Below, piece by piece: positions 1-7,198 of a DNA stretch of 41,663 bases. The notes under the pieces are model-generated. The model searched no databases. It was not told the DNA's origin and saw only the letters and a list, made by a program, of their open reading frames with translations. This DNA comes from a virus. A program made the translations under genes and the position numbers. The stretch lies in the IMG/VR virus record IMGVR_UViG_3300034013_000764, positions 1 through 41,663 of that record, one strand, 5' to 3'. Numbering within the stretch: position 1 is the stretch's first letter; each line of letters opens with the position of its first letter.

Positions 1-127
1 TTCATTTGGTCGCCTGTTGCGATTGTGGGATTTGCTTTGTATGGCTTAAAATCGGTCATTTGTATGTGATTGTTACCCTTTCGGTCCCACTAATTGCAAT
101 ATTCATTTCTTGCGGCCCGTTGATTAG
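1..127. repeat. Left copy of 127-bp terminal overlap
   Basis: These bases are identical to 41537-41663. An exact overlap of 127 bases equals a k-mer size commonly used by assemblers, so this is best read as the closing overlap of a circular assembly rather than a biological terminal repeat. The overlap lies in the coupled end/start of two leftward genes, which read through the join without interruption. Confidence 0.95.
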
Positions 128-505
128 GCGGTATTGATCATCAACAAAAAAGCCATTTCTCTTGCAATAATCTATCAATTCTGTCACCTTGTCTGCGATT
201 GTGAGATTTGCATTGTCTGCGTCCTCAATAAACTTAGCTATGTGTAAACCTTTTTCTGTCATGTAATTGTCTAACGGTGCATAAAACTGGACGTCGCTTT
301 TAGAATACCCAGGAGACCAAAAGAAAGGCTTAGCAATATAACCTTCATTCGCACGATTTACTGCATCACTTAAGTTGCCAAATGTAGCTTTGGGCGAAGG
401 GTAAAAAGCCCCCATTGACCTTTCGCACAAATCAATCTGTCCTTTGTGCGTCCTGATTAAATACAGCTTAACGAGCTCTTCTGCTGGCTTTTTAAAAGAT
501 TCCAT
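56..505 (-). CDS. Hypothetical protein between terminase and portal
   Basis: A 149-residue protein I do not recognise. It starts at ATG 505, with AGGA about nine bases upstream, and overlaps the end of the large terminase gene by 14 bases. Its stop overlaps, as ATGA, the start of the next gene, which lies across the contig break at 41595. The C-terminus looks beta-rich (ending MNIAISGTERVTITYK). There is no signal peptide or membrane segment. Its position in the packaging/head operon suggests a virion or packaging accessory role, which is inference only. Confidence 0.8.
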   Translation of the reverse strand: MESFKKPAEELVKLYLIRTHKGQIDLCERSMGAFYPSPKATFGNLSDAVNRANEGYIAKPFFWSPGYSKSDVQFYAPLDNYMTEKGLHIAKFIEDADNANLTIADKVTELIDYCKRNGFFVDDQYRLINGPQEMNIAISGTERVTITYK

Positions 506-2168
506 GTTTTCCTGTTTGAGTGGTGGTTGTGATTTGTGAGAGTGGATATAACGATATTATTCCATAACTCACGCCGTCACACTCATCACAGATTGGATGA
601 TTTTGGAGTAAGTCGCTTGTTATTATTTTGTGCTTAACCTCGAATTGATAATCACCACCAATTAAACCTTTAATAATGTTCTTGCATTCGGGCAGGATGA
701 TAAGAGCTGGATGATTATCCGCTAACTTTAACTGCATATACCATCTAAGTCTAGCAAGCCGATGAGTTAAACGTCCTGAAGTTGCAAAGAGTGACTTGAA
801 GAATTGCTGAGTCTTTTCGGAGTAGTGTTTAGATGGATGCTGTAAATGCTCCATGCAGACTAGCCTTAGGCCGTATTTGGCTTGAAACTCTAAAGCCTCT
901 GAAGCCAAAACGGGATCGCAATGCACATCTTTGTGAACCTCATACTGAGAAAGATTATCTCTTACCCAGCTCAAAGCTCGTTCAGCAACTGGCATAAATT
1001 CCTCTCGTGGTGGTTGAGAGGCAAAACTGTTTACTAATATTAAGCGGTCATTTTCTTTCGGTTTGAGTGCAACTGTGAGTGTGTTGAAATTGGAGTTTCC
1101 ACCACCATCAGCGAAAAGATATACTTTTGCGTTAGTTAATTGCTTGCTAATAAAGCTGTCTGTTAGAGCCCACGGCTTGAGGGTTTTGACATTAGTGATT
1201 ATATTGTGATCAGGATTTTTGATAACAACATTGGACACACCAAACGGATTGCCCATAATTTCTCGCTCGAATGTTTCTTCGTCCGTTCTAAAGCTGTTAA
1301 CCCATGTATCCGTATTGTCAGGATTGATGGAATGAGGAAACCAGCGAATCCTAATAATATTTTTATCTGCAAAATAATCACTAGTCTCATCACTCATCCG
1401 CTCAAATGAGTGACTGGCACTTGTTGCAGCGGTGCTTAAAACTACTGTTAAATCTGTACTAGCACGACAAGCAGTGAGAGCTAAATCTAAGCTCAATGAA
1501 TCAAGTGCTGCTGCCTCATCAATTAAAGCAATCGAATAACGGCCCGATTTGAGGAATTCGTTGGCTGCGTTTGGATCATTAATTGGATGGCCTGATATTG
1601 CCGCACTAGTCGCACCGTCACCAATTCTTATCAACTTTTGAGGACAATCTCTGTCAGGATTAAAGCTCTCAGGCAGTAAATAGTAGGGAACAAACTTGAT
1701 AGCAGACCTTAAACGCTCCATAAGCGATGATGGATTTCCTATTTCGTCAACTTTGGTTAATGTCAAGCAAGACAGGCCTGATGAATCATTCCAAAAGATT
1801 AAGCGATGCAACATAAACCAAAGAATCGTATTTGTCATTCCCACACGTCTGGATTTTTTAATTACATAAATCAGCTTCTCATCAGGGTTTCGAGTGTTGA
1901 AGAATTCCTCAATTTCCCTGATCAATCGCTCTTGCTCGGGGTAAAGAATAAACCTTCTAAGCTTTTGACCTCGCTGAGACTCATCAACAGCTACTACACA
2001 ATGATTAATAAATGCAATTGCATTATGCTTGTAATAGGCTTTAATGTCGTTGCGAAAAGCTTTATCGCATTGAGCGACTAAATGGAGCGCATTAAACCCT
2101 TTACCTGTTTTAACAAGCTGATTAGCAGCGGCTAACAAATGAGCTGCATCCCTGATTCTAACTGGCAT
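492..2168 (-). CDS. terL: Terminase large subunit
   Basis: The 558-residue ATPase-nuclease motor that packages DNA through the portal. The Walker A region is the terminase variant KKSRRVGMT (about residues 104-112). Walker B is IALIDEAA (about 213-220; D217, E218). The C-terminal RNase H-like nuclease region shows VYLFADGGGNSN (D354), the segment around D418, and the late acidic pair in CDECDG (about 528-531). I chose ATG 2168 over a TTG ten codons upstream because it overlaps the end of TerS by only 11 bases, typical of coupled translation. Length and order (TerS-TerL-portal) fit the family. Confidence 0.95.
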   Translation of the reverse strand: MPVRIRDAAHLLAAANQLVKTGKGFNALHLVAQCDKAFRNDIKAYYKHNAIAFINHCVVAVDESQRGQKLRRFILYPEQERLIREIEEFFNTRNPDEKLIYVIKKSRRVGMTNTILWFMLHRLIFWNDSSGLSCLTLTKVDEIGNPSSLMERLRSAIKFVPYYLLPESFNPDRDCPQKLIRIGDGATSAAISGHPINDPNAANEFLKSGRYSIALIDEAAALDSLSLDLALTACRASTDLTVVLSTAATSASHSFERMSDETSDYFADKNIIRIRWFPHSINPDNTDTWVNSFRTDEETFEREIMGNPFGVSNVVIKNPDHNIITNVKTLKPWALTDSFISKQLTNAKVYLFADGGGNSNFNTLTVALKPKENDRLILVNSFASQPPREEFMPVAERALSWVRDNLSQYEVHKDVHCDPVLASEALEFQAKYGLRLVCMEHLQHPSKHYSEKTQQFFKSLFATSGRLTHRLARLRWYMQLKLADNHPALIILPECKNIIKGLIGGDYQFEVKHKIITSDLLQNHPICDECDGVSYGIISLYPLSQITTTTQTGKHGIF

Positions 2169-2670
2169 TATCTTCTTCCTGCGCCAACTCGTCAACAATG
2201 CTAATTGCTGTAGTTTGTGATTTAGTTAGTTGTCTGTGAGTTAATTCAATTTCTCCGTTTTTCCCTTGACCGCTTACTTCGAGTTTTTGCTTTGTTGCTG
2301 CTTCCCAGCCGAATAAATCGGTTATTTGCTTTACAGCTTTTAACGCTGCAGCTCTTTCTTTTTTTGTATAAAAACCGTTTTCGGTTGGTATATCGTCGCC
2401 TCTCATTGCATCTTCCAAGATTTCTTTATTCATCTTGACAGCCCATTCAAAGCTCACGCCAAACGACTTTTCAAGTTCCGCACATTTATCAACAAAATAT
2501 GGATGTTTTTCCACTTTTTGCAACAATCTTGAACCCAAATTACCCGATGAAGTGCCACTCTTTTTTCCGTAAACCTCTTCATAAGCCTTAGTTGCATTAC
2601 GTCCATTTTGTAGATAAAAGTTCACAAAGGCTTGATGCTTGTCTGCAAGCGGTTTGTTTAAGTCACACAT
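2158..2670 (-). CDS. terS: Terminase small subunit
   Basis: A 170-residue protein directly upstream of TerL. The N-terminus LADKHQAFVNFYLQNGRNAT followed by KAYEEVYG matches the helix-turn-helix opening of small terminases (Terminase_2-type: a xxQxxFVxxYLxxxNATKAYxxxYG pattern). It would recognise the packaging site and hand DNA to TerL. ATG 2670 is preferred; an in-frame GTG at 2685 is possible. It is the first gene of the leftward packaging/head operon and diverges from the operon starting at 2838. Confidence 0.9.
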   Translation of the reverse strand: MCDLNKPLADKHQAFVNFYLQNGRNATKAYEEVYGKKSGTSSGNLGSRLLQKVEKHPYFVDKCAELEKSFGVSFEWAVKMNKEILEDAMRGDDIPTENGFYTKKERAAALKAVKQITDLFGWEAATKQKLEVSGQGKNGEIELTHRQLTKSQTTAISIVDELAQEEDNAS

Positions 2671-2704
2671 GCTCAATCTACTCACTCAATCAGTAATTAT
2701 TTTT

Positions 2705-2710
2705 ACTATA
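2705..2710 (-). promoter_or_regulatory. Possible -10 box upstream of terS
   Basis: On the minus strand TATAGT lies about 35 bases before the TerS start. A hexamer 17 bases further upstream (TTCTAA) is a poor -35, so this is a weak call. Some promoter is expected here because the flanking genes diverge. Confidence 0.35.
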
Positions 2711-2774
2711 CAACATAAACTCAATTATTAGAATTAATTAATGATATCTATTTGCGAAAAAGGGAATTAATAAC

Positions 2775-2803
2775 TTGCAAGATATTCAAGAACTTGATAT
2801 ATT
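2775..2803 (+). promoter_or_regulatory. Promoter of the 2838-4182 operon (TTGCAA / 17 bp / TATATT)
   Basis: TTGCAA at 2775-2780 and TATATT at 2798-2803 are separated by 17 bases, ideal sigma-70 spacing, with transcription expected near 2810. The same unusual TTGCAA -35 recurs with 17-base spacing before the leftward replication operon (6682-6710). This is inferred from sequence only. Confidence 0.55.
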
Positions 2804-2837
2804 TATAAATGTAAATAAAACAAAAGAGGCAAATCAA

Positions 2838-3128
2838 ATGACAAACAACGCAACAAAAACAATAAAGATATATTTAAGCAAGGCAACACGAGGCTACTGG
2901 ATCGCCTCCAATCCAGGTCATACTTACATCGAAGAAGGAAAAATAATAGCCTCTTTCAGCCCGCATGGCGAAACAGAAAATTGGGAAAATTTACCTAGCG
3001 TGGAAGTTGAAGCCCCCGAAGGGTATGATCTCGCAGAGTCCGTATCGGGTAGGTATTTTTTATACAACGCAGCAAACAGTCGCTTAGATGTAGCTGCAAC
3101 TAAAAAGGGAGAAATATATTTTCTGTGA
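2838..3128 (+). CDS. Hypothetical protein, first gene of rightward accessory operon
   Basis: A 96-residue protein of unknown function. ATG 2838 is preferred because AGAGG sits about nine bases upstream and the in-frame upstream codons overlap the predicted promoter. The leader and first codons (AAATCAAATGACAAAC) are nearly the same as those of the gene at 3375. The body is acidic and rich in Gly, Glu and Tyr with no recognisable domain. The stop overlaps the GTG start of the next gene. Confidence 0.75.
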   Translation: MTNNATKTIKIYLSKATRGYWIASNPGHTYIEEGKIIASFSPHGETENWENLPSVEVEAPEGYDLAESVSGRYFLYNAANSRLDVAATKKGEIYFL

Positions 3129-3292
3129 CTAGCAACAAACAACCTGCCTACAGACGAGGCAAATACAAACCTTCTGAAAAGCCCAGAGCCGACAAAGGAA
3201 CTCTCAGGGAAGGCTCTGAGAGATGGCTAGCTCAAAAACTAGGAATTTCGCTTCATAGAGCGAGAAAACTTAAAAAAAGTTTAGAAAAATAA
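3125..3292 (+). CDS. Small basic helix-turn-helix-like protein
   Basis: A 55-residue, strongly basic protein starting at GTG 3125, overlapping the previous stop as GTGA. The C-terminal half SERWLAQKLGISLHRARKLK has the spacing of a helix-turn-helix (LAQKLGIS is the turn), so DNA binding is likely. The N-terminal half is a Lys/Arg/Pro-rich arm. It could regulate its own operon or the adjacent TerS promoter, which is inference. Confidence 0.65.
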   Translation: MTSNKQPAYRRGKYKPSEKPRADKGTLREGSERWLAQKLGISLHRARKLKKSLEK

Positions 3293-3323
3293 TATTGCAA
3301 TTTATTAAAGATATTGCAATAAT
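3293..3323 (+). promoter_or_regulatory. Tandem ATATTGCAA repeat, possible promoter/operator
   Basis: ATATTGCAA occurs at about 3292-3300 and again at 3311-3319, 19 bases apart, and the core TTGCAA is itself palindromic. TTGCAA (3295-3300), 17 bases, then AATAAT (3318-3323) resembles the other TTGCAA promoters, although AATAAT is a weak -10. It lies just upstream of the gene at 3375 and may give that gene its own start or bind a regulator. Confidence 0.4.
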
Positions 3324-3374
3324 AATAGTAGAGATAAATCAAATCTAATCAAAACAAAGAGGAAAACAAATCAA

Positions 3375-3680
3375 ATGACAAACGCAACATCAATTATCGC
3401 AGAAATAACAAACAGTTCCAATTTCGACAAATTTTTTACATACACAACAGGCGAGCTTTGCGAACTGTCATCAGTCGTAAGGAGCGCAGAAGAATTTGCT
3501 GAAAGAAAGCTCGAATCAGCCGAATTGGAAGAGTTGAAAGACTATTTTATTGAACACATAAAAGGTAATGCTCAAGCAAGGATAGAAGAGTTAATTGAAA
3601 GAGGAGAAGTAGATCCTGATGAATTCAACTTTACTGAATTCGTGCGCTTGTGGTGGCTTGATAAATACGTAGATGCATAA
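3375..3680 (+). CDS. Hypothetical acidic helical protein
   Basis: A 101-residue protein rich in Glu and predicted mostly helical (SAEEFAERKLESAELEELKD). It has no known motif. A clear AGAGGA ribosome-binding site precedes ATG 3375. Its leader and first codons share about 19 bases with a stretch inside the gene at 3997, so start cassettes have been copied in this operon. Confidence 0.75.
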   Translation: MTNATSIIAEITNSSNFDKFFTYTTGELCELSSVVRSAEEFAERKLESAELEELKDYFIEHIKGNAQARIEELIERGEVDPDEFNFTEFVRLWWLDKYVDA

Positions 3681-3712
3681 ACTAAAAAGGCAAATCAAGG
3701 GAATTAAATATT

Positions 3713-3997
3713 ATGACAAAGTTAAAAACGAAAAAAATCATTATTCTCAAAATCACGTCAAGATATGGCGAAAAATATCAAATAGAACTAGAAACAGATG
3801 ATTGTTCTGACTGCTTTACGATAGGCAGGCAAGATTCATACGGAGGTTTTGACGTGTCGTATTGGGGCATCCCCGATTTTAAGATGTATAGCAAATCTCG
3901 CTGTAGATCTTTAATTGCAAAAATCAAGAAAATCAAAGCAACTGATTTTCAAGATCTTGAAAACAAAATTAGGCTAACAATCAAGGAGATCGTATAA
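3713..3997 (+). CDS. Hypothetical protein
   Basis: A 94-residue protein with a Lys-rich N-terminus followed by a probable beta sheet (KKIIILKITSRYGEKYQIEL), one CSDC pair, and a basic helical C-terminus. I do not recognise a family. The start is ATG 3713, and its stop shares one base with the next ATG (TAATG), indicating coupled translation. Confidence 0.7.
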   Translation: MTKLKTKKIIILKITSRYGEKYQIELETDDCSDCFTIGRQDSYGGFDVSYWGIPDFKMYSKSRCRSLIAKIKKIKATDFQDLENKIRLTIKEIV

Positions 3998-4182
3998 TGA
4001 CAAACAATCAAATCGAACTCATCAGCGCAATCGAAGAAACATTAAAAGAATTCAAACTTAATCCAACAGTAGACTTAATCGAAGAATTAGAAGCTTGGGT
4101 TGCAGTGTTAAAAAGCACTAAACAAAATCAAATGACAAACGCACAAAGCGCACTCAATCAATTCTTTTCTGCAAAGTATTAA
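3997..4182 (+). CDS. Small hypothetical protein with fused tail
   Basis: A 61-residue protein ending the short rightward operon. The first 45 residues form an acidic amphipathic helix region. The last 16 residues begin at an internal ATG (4132) whose surroundings repeat 19 bases of the leader and start of the gene at 3375. The gene therefore looks like a fusion between an older gene and the start of a lost paralog. Its end overlaps the convergent gene 4154-4393 by 29 bases. Confidence 0.65.
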   Translation: MTNNQIELISAIEETLKEFKLNPTVDLIEELEAWVAVLKSTKQNQMTNAQSALNQFFSAKY

Positions 4183-4393
4183 GTTCATCGACTGAAAAGA
4201 AACTGCCATATTTAGTTTCTTTTTGATTAATAAAATAAATCTTTCCATTCCTTTCGCCAATTGAGGAAGAGCTGTAAGTATCTTCCTCAATTGTTTCGAG
4301 CAGTTCAAACTCGCCCAAGAATTCATTTTCTTTTTCCGTTCCGTCTTCTTTCAGCGGATTATCATAAGCTTTTCTGTATATCTGTATTTTCAA
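4154..4393 (-). CDS. Hypothetical protein, last gene of replication operon
   Basis: A 79-residue protein starting at TTG 4393, which overlaps the preceding stop as TTGA, so the TTG start is supported by coupling. It is acidic, with a Ser run (YSSSSIGE) and a probable beta-rich core. No family is recognised. It is the last gene of the leftward operon that begins at 7174/6614. Confidence 0.65.
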   Translation of the reverse strand: MKIQIYRKAYDNPLKEDGTEKENEFLGEFELLETIEEDTYSSSSIGERNGKIYFINQKETKYGSFFSVDELNTLQKRID

Positions 4394-4539
4394 AACAACC
4401 CCTCACAAACTGACCAGCTGGCATCTAATTTAGCCAAAAAATTCAATTTATCCTTAAGCCAGTTAGCTTTCTTGGCTATGTAAATGTTTGCCGAGGGTAA
4501 AGTGTAGTCTTTGCGATTTAAGAGGCCTTCTTGGGTCAT
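4390..4539 (-). CDS. Small hypothetical protein
   Basis: A 49-residue gene fitting exactly between its neighbours. ATG 4539 overlaps the upstream stop as ATGA, and its own TGA overlaps the TTG of the next gene. The sequence is Lys/Leu/Ala-rich (IYIAKKANWLKDKLNFLAKL), consistent with an amphipathic helix. Coupling on both sides is the main evidence that it is real. Function unknown. Confidence 0.6.
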   Translation of the reverse strand: MTQEGLLNRKDYTLPSANIYIAKKANWLKDKLNFLAKLDASWSVCEGLF

Positions 4540-4778
4540 GCTGCTAACTTCTTCTTTTTTTCTAGCCGTTGAAAGATTTCAAGAATTGCGGGGTTTGTAA
4601 TTGCTACTTTTGGCTCTTCCCCTTTGGGCTGTTTTAAAAATTCAGGATTTTGCTCATAAATCTTTTTTATGCGTGCGTTACATTTTTCATTAGCTAAAGC
4701 TGCATCTATCCCTGTACACACATCAAACATCGCATCTTGATAACATTCTACGATTTGGTTAACTACTGTGTTCTTCAT
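4536..4778 (-). CDS. Hypothetical protein
   Basis: An 80-residue protein coupled to both neighbours by four-base ATGA overlaps. It is predicted helical with two Cys residues near the N-terminus and a Lys-rich C-terminus (QRLEKKKKL). No domain recognised. Its place behind the initiator gene suggests a replication accessory role, which is inference. Confidence 0.7.
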   Translation of the reverse strand: MKNTVVNQIVECYQDAMFDVCTGIDAALANEKCNARIKKIYEQNPEFLKQPKGEEPKVAITNPAILEIFQRLEKKKKLAA

Positions 4779-5440
4779 GCGCTCAATGCCTCCAATTCAA
4801 TTAATGAATCCGTGTATGCCTTTGTTAGTTGGTTTATTCGTTCCTTGTGTTGCTCCTGTTGCTCTTTCGGGTAGGCCGAAGCTTTGTCTAGTGTTGCTTC
4901 TAAAATGTCAATCTTCTTCTTTAGTTCAGCGATTCGTTCATCTTTTGCAATTTGGATGCTTGCAAACTGGCTTGAATTGCCTTTGATTACCCTTTCCTGA
5001 AGCTCATAATCTGCTTGCGAGAATCTGGCAATTTCTCTATTCATCACACGCCTAACCCATTCAGAAGGCTTAATTGACTCGCTTTCTACTGACTTGTTGT
5101 ATTGCTTATGGGTCTCAATGGTTCTTCCATTAATTCTGACATCTGGTTGCTCTTTGCAATATTTCAAGCGCTCCCTTCTAGCCTCGTATTTGTCGTTTAC
5201 AAACATCTTGCTATAATCGTCAAGAATGCCTAAGGCGGTCATTGCTTGCACTCTTAGCTGAGGAACTCGATTGTATTTCCATTCGTGCCATGCGTCAAAT
5301 AGCTGTTCATCAGCGTTTATCCGCTCATAGGTTGAATCAAAAGTTTCTCCTGCATATCCAAATATTTCGAGTGTTTCCCGTCTAATTGCAACGTTCACCC
5401 ATTGTTGCACTTCTTCTTTTTTGTCGATTGTTGGTTTCAT
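4775..5440 (-). CDS. Coiled-coil protein downstream of replication initiator
   Basis: A 221-residue protein starting at ATG 5440, which overlaps the initiator stop as ATGA; an in-frame TTG at 5455 is less likely. The N-terminal 100 residues are helical with many Trp and Tyr. Residues from about 150 onward form a long charged coiled coil (AKDERIAELKKKIDILEATL and following). In lambda this position holds helicase loader P, but I see no loader motif or ATP-binding loop, so that role is only a contextual possibility. Confidence 0.75.
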   Translation of the reverse strand: MKPTIDKKEEVQQWVNVAIRRETLEIFGYAGETFDSTYERINADEQLFDAWHEWKYNRVPQLRVQAMTALGILDDYSKMFVNDKYEARRERLKYCKEQPDVRINGRTIETHKQYNKSVESESIKPSEWVRRVMNREIARFSQADYELQERVIKGNSSQFASIQIAKDERIAELKKKIDILEATLDKASAYPKEQQEQHKERINQLTKAYTDSLIELEALSA

Positions 5441-6273
5441 GCTGCGTGGCTCCAAGACATATGGTTAGAATGCCATTTTTCGGGATCGGCAAAATATTCC
5501 GCTCGCTCCCTCTCAAACTTCTCTTGGATTTGCCTTCGAACGTCATCTAGACTGGTTACATCTTCAACGTCTAGCCACGATCTAGCATTTAAAAACACTT
5601 GGAAGCCTTGTCGAAATTGCGCATCAGGGTTGGCTTCTCTGTAAACCTTTATTGCTTTTAGCATGGTCTCTCGGTCTGGAAGAGCTTTTTCTCGCTTGAG
5701 TGATTGCCATTTCTTCCAGCTAAGCGCCTTGCTGCTTCTCCCTGTGTGCTCTCCCTGCCGATGTGCTTGGTATGCTTCTTCAAATATCACATCGTCTTTA
5801 CTAGATAACGTCGACACAGTCGACACAGCCGATTTTGGTTCAACAAAAATTTCTTTTTTTGTATTTTTTTCTTGATCTTGATCTTGACTCTTAAGATTAA
5901 GATTAATACTTAAGAGGAGGTCTTCTAGGCCTTGTGGCTCTAAGGCTTCCTGTCTCGGTTCTAGTGTCTGACTGGTTACAGTATAGTGTCTGACTAGTTG
6001 CTGCCTAGTGTCTGACTGGTTACAGCCTAGTGTCTGACTGGTTACTATTTTGGACAAAATATAGCGTCTTGACCCGCTTGATTGAAATGTAAATTCGTGT
6101 TTTGTTTGACTGATTAGTAGTGCAATATTTTGGTGTGAATATTTCCTATCTTGAAATTCAAATCTTTCTGCAATCTGTTTATTCGTCAAATTGATATATC
6201 CATATTTCTTGTTTTTGACTATGCAAGCTTTAAGAAATTTGATAAATGCAAGCTGAGTTGGGCTGTATATCAT
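5437..6273 (-). CDS. Lambda O-like replication initiator with internal origin
   Basis: A 278-residue protein. The first 75 residues look like a winged helix (SPTQLAFIKFLKACIVKNKK, then LTNKQIAERFEF). Residues of about 76-105 are encoded by four 22-bp iterons. A low-complexity Gln/Asp/Lys linker follows, and a C-terminal region (MLKAIKVYREANPDAQFRQG, then FLNARSW) resembles the tail of phage replisome-organiser proteins. As in lambda O, the protein would bind repeats inside its own gene and recruit replication proteins. It overlaps both neighbours as ATGA. Confidence 0.75.
   Translation of the reverse strand: MIYSPTQLAFIKFLKACIVKNKKYGYINLTNKQIAERFEFQDRKYSHQNIALLISQTKHEFTFQSSGSRRYILSKIVTSQTLGCNQSDTRQQLVRHYTVTSQTLEPRQEALEPQGLEDLLLSINLNLKSQDQDQEKNTKKEIFVEPKSAVSTVSTLSSKDDVIFEEAYQAHRQGEHTGRSSKALSWKKWQSLKREKALPDRETMLKAIKVYREANPDAQFRQGFQVFLNARSWLDVEDVTSLDDVRRQIQEKFERERAEYFADPEKWHSNHMSWSHAA
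5834..5915. other. AT-rich tract, candidate DNA unwinding element
   Basis: A run of T and A stretches with short direct repeats (TTGATC repeated, then TTAAGATTAAGATTAATA) lies about 45 bases from the iterons, inside the initiator gene. In lambda the iterons are likewise followed by an AT-rich unwinding region within gene O. The role is inferred from composition and position. Confidence 0.55.
5961..6047. repeat. Four 22-bp iterons, candidate replication origin
   Basis: The 21-base unit CTAGTGTCTGACTGGTTACAG starts at 5961, 5983, 6005 and 6027, exactly 22 bases apart. Copies 1 and 3 are identical, copy 4 differs only at the end, and copy 2 has a few changes. Because 22 is not a multiple of three, the copies encode different residues in the host gene, so selection acts on the DNA. 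Periodic repeats of about two helical turns inside an initiator gene are the hallmark of a lambda-type origin. Confidence 0.8.
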
Positions 6274-6614
6274 TCGTCTTCGCCTCCGTAGGCTATAGCC
6301 AGCATCACGGTTATATCTCTCAAAGCTTTAGACTCTGTACATTTAGCCGCATCTCGCATTATCCCGATCCCTGCACCAAAACAGGAATACGCAACCGACT
6401 CAGGATCTACCCCTTTGTGAAGTTTATTCATTACCCATTCATGCAACTCTGCTTTTATCTGATCTATCTCAGAAACATTTTCTGTTGAACCTTCCAAGGC
6501 TTCTAAAATAATGTTTTTTACTGAAGTCTTTCTTCTCTTTGCTTGCGACTCAATTGATTGATAGAGTGCTTTCTCTTCTTTCGTAGCAAACTTAATTTGA
6601 TAGTTAACTGTCAT
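6270..6614 (-). CDS. Ribbon-helix-helix-like protein
   Basis: A 114-residue protein overlapping the initiator start as ATGA. The first 45 residues (VNYQIKFATKEEKALYQSIE then AKRRKTSVKNIILEAL) fit a ribbon-helix-helix: a short beta strand followed by two helices. The C-terminal half is a separate helical domain with GAGIGIMRDAA. As the first gene after the promoter/operator at 6650-6710 it may regulate the replication operon, which is inference. Confidence 0.65.
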   Translation of the reverse strand: MTVNYQIKFATKEEKALYQSIESQAKRRKTSVKNIILEALEGSTENVSEIDQIKAELHEWVMNKLHKGVDPESVAYSCFGAGIGIMRDAAKCTESKALRDITVMLAIAYGGEDE

Positions 6615-6649
6615 TCATCTTCTCCCGTGCTAGAAGGAGTTACAACTAA

Positions 6650-6678
6650 AGCTGTAGCTAGCACACTACAGCTAGCTA
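6650..6678. promoter_or_regulatory. Nested inverted repeat, candidate operator
   Basis: AGCTGTAG (6650-6657) and CTACAGCT (6666-6673) form a perfect inverted repeat with an 8-base spacer. A second one, TAGCTAGC (6655-6662) and GCTAGCTA (6671-6678), overlaps it. It sits just downstream of the -10 box of the leftward promoter, at the expected transcription start, where a repressor would block initiation. The ribbon-helix-helix-like product of the next gene is a natural candidate ligand. Confidence 0.55.
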
Positions 6679-6681
6679 TTA

Positions 6682-6710
6682 TTTATAAACTGTTAACAAT
6701 TTAATTGCAA
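6682..6710 (-). promoter_or_regulatory. Leftward replication promoter (TTGCAA / 17 bp / TATAAA)
   Basis: On the minus strand TTGCAA (6710-6705), 17 bases, then TATAAA (6687-6682) gives near-consensus spacing ahead of the gene at 6614 and the replication operon. The -35 hexamer TTGCAA matches that at 2775-2780. Confidence 0.6.
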
Positions 6711-6725
6711 TATGTATAAAGATAT

Positions 6726-7022
6726 TTAAGAGTCAGTAACCATTTCTCTCACCTTTTGATGCCCTTTTAAAGCTTCATCGAATGTTTGATATCTCCACTG
6801 ATCGCCATCCAATTTGTCTCCAAAACACATTGTTTCAAACAAAATTGGTGCCCCACTGTCATTCCCAATGTCTTGACCTAAAAAAACAGTGCTTATCTTT
6901 GTATTGCCAATTGTTTCTTGCTTGACTATTTTGTTTTCTAGAATGTCCAAAAATTCACAATACTCCTCCCAGTCGGCCTCTATTGGCTCTTTATTGTCAT
7001 TTAAAATATAGTATTTTCTCAT
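6726..7022 (-). CDS. Conserved phage protein of unknown function
   Basis: A 98-residue protein. The pattern YYILNDNKEPIEAD, then ISTVFLGQDIGN, then PILFETMCFG, then DQWRYQTFDEALKGHQ is familiar from many phage genomes as a small conserved protein with no assigned function (recognised from memory, not searched). It overlaps the stop of the upstream membrane-protein gene as ATGA. Confidence 0.8.
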   Translation of the reverse strand: MRKYYILNDNKEPIEADWEEYCEFLDILENKIVKQETIGNTKISTVFLGQDIGNDSGAPILFETMCFGDKLDGDQWRYQTFDEALKGHQKVREMVTDS

Positions 7023-7174
7023 TTGTTAACGTAAATCAACGACAGCATCGCCAAACCTAGCAAAACAAAAGCGGCTAAAACGGCTTGAAAACATGAACCC
7101 CAATTTATTCTCTTTTTCTTTGCAGGGATCAAGCGAATTGTTTGCGGATCTCTGAGTTTTCCTAATTCATACAT
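7019..7174 (-). CDS. Small single-span membrane protein
   Basis: A 51-residue protein starting at ATG 7174 with a strong AGGAG site six bases upstream. A GTG at 7207 would lie inside the predicted -10 box and is rejected. Residues of about 26-48 (CFQAVLAAFVLLGLAMLSLI) form one transmembrane helix after a basic segment (AKKKR), suggesting an N-in orientation. It is the first gene read from the leftward promoter in the control region. Function unknown. Confidence 0.7.
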   Translation of the reverse strand: MYELGKLRDPQTIRLIPAKKKRINWGSCFQAVLAAFVLLGLAMLSLIYVNK

Positions 7175-7198
7175 TTGCTTCTCCTGATCTCTATTACT

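Noticed and set aside
1-127. Biological direct terminal repeat of 127 bases, as in T7-like phages
   Set aside because: The length equals a standard assembly k-mer and the repeat lies inside coding sequence in the packaging operon, so an assembly overlap is simpler.
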